A stretch of DNA of 64,000 nt, from the NCBI RefSeq assembly GCF_041260155.1, contig NC_091938.1, positions 16,317,219-16,381,218 of the forward strand, written 5' to 3'. This DNA comes from Ptychodera flava. Lineage: Eukaryota > Hemichordata > Enteropneusta > Ptychoderidae. Below the pieces are notes generated by a model. It saw only the letters and a list, made by a program, of their open reading frames with translations, had not been told where the DNA came from and ran no database searches. The number at the start of each line of letters is the position of its first letter. Position 1 is the first letter of the stretch. Below are positions 12,646-25,844 of the stretch, in pieces. Made by a program: the position numbers and the translations under genes.

Positions 12646-15600
12646 TCACAGCGAAGCATGAGGCTGTGATCGTCCGGGACCTGCCAAAGGTCTGTCTCTT
12701 TCCTCCCAAATGGTGACACCGTCACAGCTGCAGAATTTCTTCGGGTTTTGAAAGAGACCGGACGACCTTGCAATGATTCCACAGGCAATTCTGAAAGCCA
12801 TAAAAAGAGAGAGAAAGGGGATAATAAATCAGTATTTGAAAGTTATTTGGATATTTAAAGAATGGGTTTCTTTTAGTGTGTGTGCAAATCCACATGCATA
12901 TGACAAATGCATTGTGGGATACTAGTGGTCTGTTTGCAGCTTTGCATATTTTTGCCAGACATCAGATTCAATGGCTGATAACTTAACATGTCACAATCAG
13001 TGTACAACTAACATCCTTGATACATGTACATGTAAGCATTTGCCTTGTTTTATTAGCGGATCAACTTTACAGCCAACTCAATAAAAGCAGTCTGCTACGC
13101 AAAAGATGACGGATGAGATCCCGACTCTTCCTCTACATTGTTGACATTTCTGGAATTTTTTCCCCGGGAGAAATGTGAGCCAGACAGATCCACGGGATTA
13201 TGAAAATTGATCAGGTCAATAAACTAATTTCAATTCATCTTTCTTATCTGTTTCTTTATCAAGAAGGCCATGACCTTTGACCCCTATGGCATGCATGTTA
13301 CTTCTCTCTCTTGTCAGAATCTTCTGATTTCCTGTTTGCCAGGTCAAAGGTTATTTTACCACAGGTATGCATCTCGCTGTCTGACTGTGTTTTAGGGTTT
13401 AGATCCTCTTCAAATATAGAAAGGAACTCACTGCAAAGGAATATTTCACTAATTGTACTCTGACCTTATTTCGCTGACAAACTTCAAATGAAGGTTTATG
13501 GCTGACATCAAAATTTTCACATGAACTGATGGGACAGTATAATCAAATACTAGTAGTTGCTTGGTATCTGGTTGCAATAGACCTGCAGGCCACTTTTACT
13601 AGCAGTAATTCATGCGTGTTCTTTACCTTATATCAACTCGATCAACGAGAAACTACAAATGTAGACTTAAAGCCCCACTAGCTGTATCTTTTATTATTTT
13701 TATGATTTTTAGCTAAAATAAGTCTGGGAGAATGTACTAATTTAGGTGTGTGTATACACTTATTATTAACTACCTGCTGGGACTGTATATACAATTTTGA
13801 ACAAGATAAAGATTACAATGCGGTTAAATGTTTGCAAAATCATTAAATAACAGTCCCATGCGGAAAGCAGAAACATGGATACTGATGTGCATGCTGCATT
13901 GAAATTTTCACATAAACTGCACAGAGTAGTCAAATGTAATGCATAGGGGTGAATGTTTTCAACTGTGGCATTATATGTTCTATTTTCTTTGTGATATTAT
14001 GAGATTTTTAAAAATGGCGGGAAATCAAAATGACCGATAAAATTTGAATTTACCTGTCAAATGTTTCACAAAGGAATGCATTAAAAGCCCGTATCTATTC
14101 AGGGGGTAGAATTCAGAGAAAACCAGGAGAGAATAGGAAGATATTTTGAGGTCAACAAATTTCAAGAGTTGCAGCTAGTGGGGCTTTAATTGCCAAATCT
14201 TCCTATGAAGACATCAAGAAATGTTACCATTTTCTGTTTTCTGTTCAAATGTTACAGGAGCACCTACCGTTCTAATGTATGAATTTAATCTGGGAAAATA
14301 GTTTTTATAGATATAGTAAAATATTACAGTAAATGGCACGGTCAAGATGAAGGCAGTGTTTAATCTCAAACACTATCGATGTCTTTTATTGGGAGTCCAA
14401 GACCTTTCAGGCTTGGTTATAAACTTTAAAATGGTTTCTATCAGTGAATTTGACATTCAGGATAGAGAACCCAGAGGAGTGCTTTCATGAATGTATGAAC
14501 ATAGATTTTTTACTGGCTACTTTTGAGACAGAATTAACCACAGCTGTCATGGTAGGTGACATTTTAATGATATTCAAGAACGCTGCAAAAGTACTCTCTT
14601 TAATGAACAATAAATAATGCTGAGTTTTACTTCCCAGTGTATTCTTTGATGGTTTGAACTAATTTGCTGTGTTGGTAGTAAATTCTAAGGATTGGAAAGG
14701 GTTTCTAAGGATGTATAGCTGAATGTGGAATCATGATATTGTTTTCCAAGATTTTCTGCTATTACAACTTTCTGAAGAGGTAGATCCAAAGATTTTGCAA
14801 ATATACAGCATGTTGTCATTGACAGGCAAGCAGAGAAGGGAGGTGAGGAGATCACAGAAGGTGTAATAATTCCTGTTTGCGGAGAAAATAAAATTTAATG
14901 AAAAACAGCAATCTTGGCAAATAGATAGCTTGTCGAAGCTATAAATGAAAACATTGAAGACAGATTGCAAAATAAAATTGAAATTGTTATTCAGATAATG
15001 TTTGCATGATAATGGTACATCTACATTTATCACTTCTGTACACTGGCTGGAAACTCATAATTTCAACAGTTTTTATTCATTTTGCTCGATTTTTGTGACT
15101 TAGATCATAAATATAACTATTGTTGATGATCGTAAATTACTCCTTTCCTTGCTCTACAGCTAATGAATTTTTCCTGGTTTTTGTTGAATCTAGATCAAGG
15201 TACATGCACAGGAGAAATGTCAAGAAATAACTTCTGGAACAGTGTAGGTTCAGATATAGTCCATTTGGTAATGTATGACCTGTACAGCATGAGGGCGCCC
15301 TTTCATACTATGAGAAATACATGGTTAGCTGATTGTTGATATATCTGCTACAAGATTTCATTTTCTGTGTAAATTTGGTTTTTTTCTGAAAATAATGAAG
15401 TGCAATGTCAGGGGAGTTACTACTTCTGGCTGGTATGGCGCCCCCTATGGGATTTGAGTCTAGACTTGTTGGCTGCTTCATTTAAAGCCCCAATAGCTGT
15501 GAATTGTATGCATTATTTTCAAGATTTTATTTTCAAACCAAAGTAGGTTTGTTTAAATGTGCTACATGAAGGACATATGTAGAAGTATTATTGCTTGCTG

Positions 15601-18600
15601 ATTGGACCATGCCTATGCGTTTTAACAGGTTAAAATGGGTGCCGCACTCATAAATGGCGCCCCCATGCATGGAAAAGTACAAAACATACACATCATGATC
15701 ATAAAAGAAACAAACATTATGCCATTTATTTGAATACCCAACACACAATGGCTCACATTTTGTTTTCTCTGTCACATGATTAGTTTTTGAAAATGGCAGG
15801 AAGTCTATTATGATGTTAAAATGTTTGAATTTATGTGCCACTTTCAACACTTATGATACTTACACACTTTTTCGGTCTTACATGGATCTTATTCAAAGAA
15901 AACTCTTGGAAAATGGGGGATATTTTGAGACCGGTTTATTACACATTCGCAGATATTGGGGCTTTTAATGACTGAGATTCTTTGCTGTTGCAGACAGTAT
16001 GAAAATGTGAAAGGCGCTATTTAAAGTGAACCAATAACTTTTATTGGATGAATTGGGTTTTATATGTTTTATATTCACGTCGTTTCCTTAAACCAATGAT
16101 TTGTGATTGTCTCATATAAATTCATAGCAAGGTTTGATCATATAGCCTAGTTCTATGGTTTGATTAACTGTAAATGTCAATGAAAGTGAGTTTTTTGAGA
16201 GGTGAACAAACTCTGCAAAAAATGGAAGTATGAGGCACTGTAATCTCCATAAAATAAATGTTTAAGAGCTTGTAACTTTAACTTCTAATAATTTTTTCAC
16301 TATTTTGTTTTTTAATGTCAACTGCAGTCTTATGTTCTACACTTCAAAGCGTGTTGAGATTATATACAGTATTCAGCTTGTAAACTCTGTCTGTACGCAT
16401 GTAAAATGCATTGTATTGTTGGAAAGTGCATTCTGGTTAAGACCTATTCAAATGTAAACAATGGTGGTGCATTTTACTCATGTGGATGCCAAGTTGACAA
16501 GTTTATAGTTGGTGTTTCAACATGCTTTGGGGTAGAACAAGAACTTGCAGTTGACATGAAAAACAATTAAAGTGAAAATAAATCACCAAACTTTACCCTC
16601 TAATCATAAAATCAAAGCTTCCATCGGTAAGACTAAGCCTAGTTACTGAAAAAAGAAACTAAGTCTATTTTTGTACACAAAATGATCATGGAAAAACAGT
16701 TTATGAAAATTATTTGAATTCAAAAGGCCAGAGGAAACATGTTATTGTCATAAACAAAAGAAAACCATGAAATTGGAAAAATATATTAAAATTAAGAGAA
16801 ATTTCTTGTATCTCTGTCATTCTTCTGATGTTTGCTAAAAATACACAGGGTCAAATTCATCTTCAAAGGTTAAAGTTCACCTACCCCGAGCCAGAGTTGC
16901 CATCAATTTTAGACTGTGGATTGTTTCCTCGGCCAAGGTCATCAGCGTTTGCGTGGACGACAACTGACCGACCAATGATATCCCACACTTTGATCAGCCT
17001 GTCCTCCAATCGGAATTTAGCACGGCCCGTCTCATCCGCCTCTATGTTTCCCATATCACCTACATGCTGAAAATGGCAAATATAAAAACGTGAAATTATT
17101 AAAAAAAATGAAACATAAATGAAGGCAAATTTATCCTCTTTTGGCCAAAATGAATTTTGTTTCAAATGTCTTCTAAGTTCAAGAGGCTAAAATAATTATG
17201 GATATTAATTCTGAACAGAGCTGACTACATTATTATTGTCACTAATTTTGATATTGCAAAAATAAGCATCCTTGTGTACACTAATATGAGCACTGAACTG
17301 AAAATGTTTCAAACCAAATGAAACTTGTGGAAGAAAGTTTGAACCATATGTTCATCATTTACAAGATTTGTATGTTTCAACCAGGGTAGATTTTCAAGTG
17401 AACTTTAAAGGGCCTATGACATGATTTCCAAAGTTTTTATTTTTTCCCTTCAAAAACCTAGCCAGGGGACCTGTCTATGGATTGCATATAGTGTCAGTTC
17501 AGAAAGATGTGCGCGAAGGGCGAAATTTGACTCCTTTTTCATGCCTGGTGATCAGGGGGCCTCTTCGCACCCGAGCCAGGCAGCGGTATTTGCATATTGA
17601 CCAACATGTACAATTGACGTCATTTTGACCACGCTATTGTCACGAAAGTGTACTTAGCGGTCCTTGCATAAATTAGACTACAAACAATGTCAGCTATATA
17701 AACAGTGCTCACAGACGCCCAGTAAACACTGGCAAGGAAGCCACACCGGCGGTCCAGCTGCAGGGACTTATCAAGTTGCTTCCAGCGAGGACAGTGTTGA
17801 CCAGAATTCAGAAAGTGATTTCGAGGGGAATTAGCTTGAAGGCGCATAGGCAACTCCAGGCATCCGGGACGAGTGGTTCCAAATCAGAGTCAGATTCTGA
17901 CTCTGAAGAACAAAGCGCGAGTAGCTCGGGACAGATTTGAAAGTACGATGAGACTACGTTTCATTTCGTTGTATGGAATAAACAGTATCAGTCTCAGTTT
18001 GAACTTTTCACGGTTGAATTTATTTTATAAAAAGTGGATCAATCCCGCGCCTGAGTGTTTCGATTCAATGCATTGCATGTTGTAGCTGCAGTACAGTAAT
18101 CTCTTCCTACCTCCATGAGTATGTGTGACAGTTTTCAGATGACCTCAGTTTTCGGACATTCAATCACATGCTGTTCGTCCGACTCACTTCGCTCCGTAAT
18201 GATAGTGTTTTACAAGTTGAGTGACCTCATATTAAGTGAAGTGATACTGCCGTCCCGTTTTGGATAGTTTGTTTAGTAGAAGCTATTTCGGGCTATACAA
18301 ATTTGGCGAAGTTAGGCAGACCACACGATAAAAGGTGCCGAAAGCAACACACAGAGACAGCCCATATGTCCGGTAGGTAAGCGCCAAACACGTCGAAATA
18401 TGGTTATGTCGTCTATTAAACGTAACTAATTATCACGAAATATTTACATTCAGTTTTTTAAACATCGAAAATGAAAATTGCGGTTTTCAAGTTTCAAATT
18501 ATCAACATTTATCCCCTAATCACTTTCCAAATTCAACCTCCGAATACTGCGATAGCAGTCCGATTACTACGCACTCAACACGGGTCAACAATTTTGTAAC

Positions 18601-21600
18601 TTGACGCCCTAAATACCACGTCCGTTGTGTTAACAGTTTGAGGATAAACAAAACAAAATTCAAAAGGTATGGTAATAAGAATTCGTAGTGCTCGTCATTT
18701 ATGAAACGGCTTTGGGCGAAATTCACTAACCTTTCCAAAAACTATCACTCTGCCGAAAACTATCACTCTGAGTGTAGCTGTGTTGGACGTAGACCTTTGA
18801 CAGAACTTTCATTTCCTTGGAGCACGAGACAAATGATGCAATCGACCCATGTTCCCGTGCATTTCAAGAGCAAACGAATCCTACAAAAGTTATGTGCTAG
18901 GCCTATTTTGTACATGTTCTGATGAAGTAAAACAAAGAAAGCTTGTAGCCACATTGTCGGGTCGCCATTTTGAATCGCCATCTTCACCGTTCACGATTGT
19001 GTAGAGAGAGAGATGGGAAGCTTCCTGCCGCACAATTGTTTCCCGATACATGAGAATGTGACATCAACTGTCACCCTTCTTGTAATGTTTATTTGCCATA
19101 ATTGGCACGAAAGCATAGTATACCTAATCACATAGCCTGACAAGTCATTTTATTTTATACTCGATCGGCGAGGCGATTGACCGTACGCGACATGTTACCG
19201 TTGGTGATCTCGAGCTCCTGAAAAGACCATGTCATTATAGCAAACTAAACACTAAGCTTACAATGTTCTCTGGTGCGTTACGCGCTGGGTGTACGTTCTG
19301 AGTAAGGGAAGCCCTAGCCACACACCCTTACGGACATGAGATTGCGAAGGTGTGAAAGACTGTTTGCCCGTATTAAGATAAGTCGTCGGCTCAACTTCGA
19401 AAAGCAGAAAAAAGTCGAAGAAGTTGGGCAAGGGGTACACGCCCACCCGTAACTTTTACTTGCGTTTTATGTGGACAAGGGGGGCGATACGCAATGCAAG
19501 ACAGTGACGTGAGCTAACTTCAAGACCCAAAGAGTGATTTTACGTTTGGTTGTTATGGGCATGTCATAGGCCCTTTAACTCCTTGGAAGAAAGGGGAGGA
19601 AAGCAATGAGTAATGTTGAAAATGAGATCCAATGCATGTGCTGATACATCGATTCCAAAAAAGATGCACGCCCATGCTTAAAAAAACTGTACTGGTTTCT
19701 GTATTACCGGTACTATTAGTGCATAAAGGTATACAGTCACCTGTCATCTAATTATGCCAATATATGGTCAAAGGGGCATTCCCTGGTATTCAAAATGGCC
19801 ATATGAGGGCGCTGTTTTTAAAAAGCGGCCTTCCGCTTGAAATCTGCGATTGTTAGATTTTCTCTTTCCATGGTAACTGTGGCAAAATTTGAACAGATGA
19901 CAGTATACCTATAAGTGATGAAAGGAAATTTTGCATGAATATTGCAATCTTCTCACCAAATTTTCCTCATACAGACATGATCAATTTTGTAACTCACCCT
20001 TCGTTCGTCTGCTGGTCCACCGTGTGGTTGGTTGTAGGGATTGAAACGGTCTCCACAACTGAAGACGGAGGAGAAATAAAGAAATGACAAGTGTCATCTG
20101 AACAAATAGAACCATGCTGCACATGGTGTATTGTGTAGAAATAACTTACATATTTTGACATCATCATACTCCTGGCACCATCAAATTCTGGCAGATTGGT
20201 ATATCAGTTAGTTATCTAGAAATAGTCACTGGGTGGAAAGGACAGATTTTTAGTACCAAGGTAATTTTCTAAGATATTTTGATGTAAATTAGTACATAAT
20301 TAGAACATAAATATTCAGATATTTCCAATCTAAAAAGTTTCTCTTTTATCTTTCCCTGTTTCTGATTAGTCTGTTGAGTAACTTTACAAGATATAGTGGT
20401 TCCAATTGATCTCAAAGACTCATTTATCCATGTTAATCAAAAACTTTGTTTGGTACTGTAATGTCTTAGCTTTCCATCATACTAAATAGGCATTTTGTTC
20501 AGCCTGTATGACCTTAGACGTGTATTTCCCATGACCATGGTCGGTCCAGGCTTCACTGCAAGCCAGCCATCACGAAGCAATAAGGTTCAGTTTTCTTTAC
20601 TGAATAATTGTCTTTTAACAGCTGGCAAGATCCTGCAAGTATGAATACTAATGATTTGTGCATGACATGTTTTTCTGTTCAGGTACCACTATTACAACTT
20701 GCCTACCCAATGTCAGTGCAATAAAACCTTGCCCCTAGAATGATGAAGTTGAAGACTTTTGTGTGTTTTTATTTTGTATCCTGACCTCCAACAAACTATA
20801 ACATTCCTATAAAACTTCCAAGATTCTAACAGCCTTGTCATCCAAGTTTCAACATCAGAGAACTATTTTACCTGTTACACCCATCTGATAAATCTCCCAG
20901 TTCATGAATCGCAATGCCATATTTGCCTGGTTTCAGTCCATCAAGAGTGCCCTCTATGATACAAGTATTGCGGTCTGACTGCAGATACCGAACCACACCT
21001 TTCACTGGTCCAACTTCTAACATGGATACAGCAGCCCCTAGATGAGACTGACCTGTACAGTAGTTGAGTAAAAAATTAATCATTCAGATTCTTATGAGAG
21101 ATTTGGTCCAGATCTTACATTACATGGCGATTTGAATTTTAAAAAAGATTTCTCAAGTATATTTTATAATTGTATGCTTACAAAAAACCAAAGTGGTCTG
21201 ACAAAATTTCAATATTATGGTATTATTATTCATATCAGGAAACAGTACCAAGTAACTAAATGTAAAGATACTGTTTAGTTTTTGTTAATGTACATATAAG
21301 CTCTAATTAATCAGACTGTCTCTACTTGGTTAAAATGAATTTTTTGATAAAAACAGTAAGACTTCATTGACAATGGTAAATATTGTAATATATTCTGACA
21401 GTGAGGGAAACGCAATCACACTCTGATCAGAGCACAGAGATAGTGAAAGTTTAGGTATTATCCACCTTGACACTACAAGGTATCCTCTGGGAGCACATTT
21501 TTTTCCTAGACTGAAAGTAATCCATTGTTTGAGGGCGCTTTCTTTGCGGGGGAAGCATAAAGAGCGCCCTCGAACAATGGATCTTTCAATCTAGTTTTTT

Positions 21601-24600
21601 CCCCGGGAACGAAAAAGGGAGGTAAAGGTGAACATGCATAGACGATGGCAGCAAAACTTCTATTGTCAATGGAGTTTATCTGAAGTAAATTTTAACACAC
21701 TCTCACTCTTCACCATGACCTCTGACCTCAGTACTTTACCTGAGATGGCTGACCCATGACCTTGTAATGTCGCTCTCCTTCCTGTGCTTTCAAGTATGTC
21801 GATGACTTGTGATGAAGGCAGGGTGGTTTCTATGACAACCTGTTCATTTCCCAAGTTGATATCCAAAGTTTTGATCTCTGTGACAGAAAATGTATTTTAA
21901 ATGATATTACTTATAGTCACTTACTTAGCTTGATAAGATACTTCAAAAATTTGTTATCCTCCATAGCATGTAAACGCAGAAAATATCATGTCTACTTATT
22001 TCCTAATTCATATTTGCTTGACAAAGCTGATATAAATTATACCAAATGATGAATGAAACCTTTATGTTCAAAAATCTTCATTTTGAAATAGGGTGATGCT
22101 GAAAAGTTCGACGTCAAACAATTAAAGAACTTTATACCTTTACGGTAGATTTGAGGTAGATGGGTTTTGACTCTTAAAAGTTGCTATCTGACTACATGAT
22201 GTGATTACCTGAAAAAAGTAATATTCCTAAATTACAGCAGAAACAGGCATTGTCAGAATTCAAAGGACATGTGTCTTTATTGAAAGTGACCTGACCTAGT
22301 TTTCGTAACAAGACACTGAACTTTGACCTTTGTTGCATTGTTAAATGACATTTTGATACATTTCTCATGCCTGTGTTGATAATATAACAGTCTGTTGAGG
22401 TTTGGGGATGGCACATGTGTGTGATCATACACACTATTGAGTTGTGAGTACATAACAAAGTAAATAAGAATAAGTTAACTTCTAATATATATGATAAAGA
22501 AATCTACCGAAACAGCATTGGTACAAAGTACTATAAAGTCATCTACATTGTACATGTAGCATTCACGTTACCTTGGATACCGTCTAATTTTTTCTGGATG
22601 TCCTGAACACATCGCTGACATGTCATTTCCACCGCCAGTTCCATCTGTGGAAAAAACAAAAATATCTGGTTAATTTGAGATTTCGAAACAACATTACAAT
22701 ACGAGTTCTTCATTATTGAAACTGAGACCTAATTATAGATATAGAGCTTTTGAAAGCTTTCGATGATTTTTTATTGTGATGTGCAGTTGTTTACCTTGCT
22801 TTGAAAAATATTTTACCTGTATACCCTATCACTACAACAGCTTATGGACTCGGTAAGTATATCACGTGTGCATTTTTGTCCATAGAAAAACTGCATAATT
22901 ATTCATGTTTCACGTGGCGTCCAATCTACCAATACCGGTATATGAACCGTATATCATTAATTGAAGATGTGATTTACATTTTGAAATAAGCCTGCACATG
23001 AACTTAATAGTGTGAAAATCAAAATTACAAATTCCAGAACTGTTGACCAATCACTGAGATATTTTCTTTGCTGCAACTGACAAAGAAGAAGAGATAATGT
23101 CGCTTAGTTCTCTTTGTAGTATATGCAACGTAAAGATTTAGGGAATGTTTTGTTATTGAGCATTTTAATTTTTCGTGGTATAGTCAGCATAATTTTTTGC
23201 CATGAGATTGCTTGAAGCTGCACTTTGTCATAGTATTGATTTTATATCAACAGATTTTAATTTCTAACCAGGCTGATAATCATAGCAATATCACAGTAAT
23301 TCTATCATTGCAATATCACATCTTAATATCACAGTGAAAGGCAAAGAAACTGCCTGCATGACTCAGCAAAAAACCCAAGTTCAGTGTATATTAGACTGGT
23401 TTTGGTACTGTTTGCCCTATTTATTGGACCCGAATCTTTAACTCTGTGAGTACAGTTAATTCTGGTTGTACAACTTAAGACCCATCAAATTTCACGCCTT
23501 GTTGGTGTTCATAAATTTTGTATAAGAGATTACATAGCTCCCTGCACTTAAACAAAACAGTCCAAAATTATTTTAATCACAGTGTAAATCTAGTATTTGG
23601 ATACAAACAAGTTTACAGTGAATAGTTCATTTCATGAAGGTTACACAGGGTGAAAACAACATAATATTATAAGTGACTTGATCATGAAGTACACAGTGCT
23701 GCACAGATTGATAAATTATCAAATTAATGGATCAAAGGTCAGAGACCATCAGATACTACTATTTTCTACAGGTATATGAAAACAGTGAAATCTCTGCTGA
23801 CGTGCACATGTCTGAAGACATTTCAGCAAAATGGAGTAAGAAGGTCAAAGTGTAGTGACTACCAAAAATCATTACAATAAATGAAAGGGGGGGGGGAAGG
23901 CAGGGTAATTTTAGCTTATGCTGGTATATTGAGGTTTCTTGCATTGGTTTTGTAATGGATCACAGTAGTGCTACAGCAAAGGCGGCAATATTGTATCTTT
24001 CTAAATTTTGGGAATGACGGTAGTCCCATACAGTGACACTTTCATTAGTCATGTGGTTTTTGATATGGATATTCCCTTTTAACATGATACACAGTGATAC
24101 AACAAGTGCTTTTGTGTGATACTGCAATGATCAGTTCATTCATGTCTGTTCTATTTTTGTCATTTTCATTGTTTGAGTTTGTATAGGGTATCTTGTGTAC
24201 ATCTACATGTATGTAAATACATTCACAACATTGTAATGGAGTCATACTATATATACCAGTAATATATTTCTGTTTATTTCTGTTTTCGAGTCAAAACAAA
24301 AACTACTGTGCGGCTATTTTGATAACTCTGAAAAGTGTTTCATCATATAAGTATATTGAACAGTGATCGCTAATTGTCAATCTTCAGTTATGATTTCGAT
24401 TCAGACACAAGTGAGAACAATTGTTAGATATTTGTAAGAAATTAAGTTGTTCACATTCACAATTGACCCAAATCGTGTAAAGTGCAAGTAAAAATACAAC
24501 TACGTGCAGTATGCAGTGTTCACAGTCTGACCCATGTGGTAATATTACTCTCATCAAGATAGTTTTCATTCTCACCATGACTTGCAAAATAGAAACCGGC

Positions 24601-25537
24601 CCATGATATCTGGCACAGCTCTTTGTGTACCTTCCAAACTCCCAATATTTCTGAACTATTTGAGTCAGTAAGGAATTTCAGGAAATTTCTCTGCATCAGC
24701 CGTAAACCAGTACATATAATATGTAAAACTGTCCAACAACATTTAGAGAACTTTCTGATTTTTATGGCACAATTGTCATTCTTTGTCGATTGCCAGAAGG
24801 CTATAACAATAATAAGACTTGCAATTTACATATCAAAATGAATATTCCATGTCACTGCGATTTTTACCCTCTGATTTGATTTTTAAAAAAACTTGCTTTT
24901 TATAAAACTTAACTGTTTGTCTAAATTACAAACTTATTTTTAGTTTTGAATTTGATTTCATAGTGCTTTTCTCCCTCTGATTTCAAAATTGTACATCAAT
25001 TCATTTTCATTGTCATTCTAGCTTTCAGTTACGTCGCGAAAATGAATGTTGCTTTCGTAGACTTTCGTTTCCTTTGCAATTTTCGTTCATAAATTAATAT
25101 GGCTCATTTCCGTTTTCACTTTCATTTTCATTGGAAATGAAAACGAACTTGGCTTTGATTTTTGAATAAATGTGTGAATGGTTGATCATAGTGGCATTGC
25201 TTGGTCAGAAACTGGTTTGTTTCCTGGCACGGTCACTCCACGAGTGACCGTGGTTGACATCGGACGCAAAAGTATACGCAGTACTTGAACACTGACACCG
25301 ACGGGTGGCGGATTTCGTTTTGATTGCGAAATCAGGTCCACCAAAATAAGTCAGCGCAAATCTACGCATGGATAATACCTAATCCCATGGAGGTAGTAGA
25401 GAGCTCATCCTATCATCGTGATCATGGGCAACAAGTGACCAACGCTCATGCAAAGTGACCCAGTCTACCATCACGTGCACCTACAACTTGGTATCGAAGT
25501 TCCCAGGGCATGGACTTACCTTCGTTGCGGTCGCCAT
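12646..25537 (-). CDS. CCS: Copper chaperone for superoxide dismutase, complete, 7 exons
   Basis: CCS loads copper into SOD1 and helps form its disulfide, in the cytosol and mitochondrial intermembrane space. Reading the minus strand, the coding exons are 25520-25537, 22572-22644, 21740-21877, 20872-21052, 19998-20058, 16885-17066 and 12646-12790. All introns are GT-AG, phases agree throughout, and the product is 265 aa (human 274). Domain 1 has the copper motif MTCQRC (residues 13-18). Domain 2 is SOD-like ([48 protein letters not shown]). Domain 3 has the CSC copper motif (238-240) followed by DGVTIWEER, and the protein ends PHASL. Compared with SOD1, the equivalents of H46, H63 and R143 are replaced (A, R, G), while H48, H71, H80, D83 and H120 remain, so SOD activity is unlikely. 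The start ATG sits directly before a GTAAGT donor, giving a six-residue first exon. The gene is divergent from POLE2. Identity is near certain; the 18-nt first exon is the least certain part. Confidence 0.95.
13667..14189. mobile_element. TTAA-flanked MITE family A, copy 2
   Basis: A 515-bp element with inverted ends AGCCCCACTAGCTG / CAGCTAGTGGGGCT, bounded by intact TTAA at 13667-13670 and 14186-14189. That target site is the hallmark of piggyBac-type transposition. It lies in CCS intron 6. It has no coding capacity. Confidence 0.85.
15482..15968 (-). mobile_element. TTAA-flanked MITE family A, copy 3
   Basis: A 479-bp element with ends AGCCCCAATAGCTG / CAGATATTGGGGCT, TTAA at 15482-15485 and 15965-15968. 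It is homologous along its length to copy 1. It also lies in CCS intron 6, 1.3 kb from copy 2. Confidence 0.85.
17405..19578. mobile_element. 2.2-kb TTAA-flanked element, non-autonomous
   Basis: Inverted ends AGGGCCTATGACATG at 17409 and its complement ending at 19574 are bounded by TTAA on both sides. It lies in CCS intron 5. The interior is less AT-rich than its surroundings and contains a short acidic, Ser-rich reading near 17870-17940 ([17 protein letters not shown]), but no transposase was recognised. It could be a deletion derivative of a larger piggyBac-type element or carry captured host sequence. Confidence 0.8.
21498..21600. repeat. Foldback with GAGGGCGC arms
   Basis: Arms of about 47 bp (CCTAGACTGAAAGTAATCCA ... 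in part) and their complement flank a short loop. It lies between CCS exons 3 and 4. A distant relative is at 29262-29345. Confidence 0.7.
25228..25252. repeat. CACGGTC palindrome, CCS intron 1
   Basis: CACGGTCACTC and its complement surround a 3-base centre. See the related palindromes at 26461 and 28463. Confidence 0.6.
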
Positions 25538-25844
25538 GTTATCGATTCTCCGGGGACAACAACACCGGTTTCCCTCCTGAAATTGTGTTACATAAGTTTA
25601 CGAAAACGATTGTGACGCTCTGTAGGTAAGCTGTGGGAATGCTTGCTCCGTTGTTATTCGATTTTAGATCTCGCTGCTTGGGCTATGTGTCAGCAAAATA
25701 TAATAACGCTGCACTCACGCCTCATGTTCTCGTCCCTGCTGGTTTCCAGTATCTTCTATGGTCAGGTGACTGATCACGTGTTTTATTTACGGTCAAGGGT
25801 TATTGTTCAACACATCTGGCGGGAAATAAAAACAACTTATAAAC
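25538..25844. promoter_or_regulatory. Divergent CCS/POLE2 promoter interval
   Basis: The start codons of CCS (minus) and POLE2 (plus) are 307 bp apart, so both promoters and 5' UTRs must share this interval unless an upstream non-coding exon exists. It contains a palindromic CACGTG E-box at 25775-25780 and an E2F-type GGCGGGAAA at 25818-25826. No TATA box near the expected positions was obvious. The bidirectional role is inferred from geometry. Confidence 0.65.
25818..25826 (+). promoter_or_regulatory. E2F-type site upstream of POLE2
   Basis: GGCGGGAAA lies 19 bp before the POLE2 start codon. It fits the TTTSSCGC consensus (on the reverse strand) of the G1/S factor E2F, which is known to control many replication genes. 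The motif is seen directly; its function is inferred. Confidence 0.5.

Noticed and set aside
15533-15850. 105-aa ORF similar to a 73-aa ORF at 1885-2106
   Set aside because: Both lie within copies of the same non-coding TTAA-flanked repeat, so their similarity reflects shared repeat ancestry.
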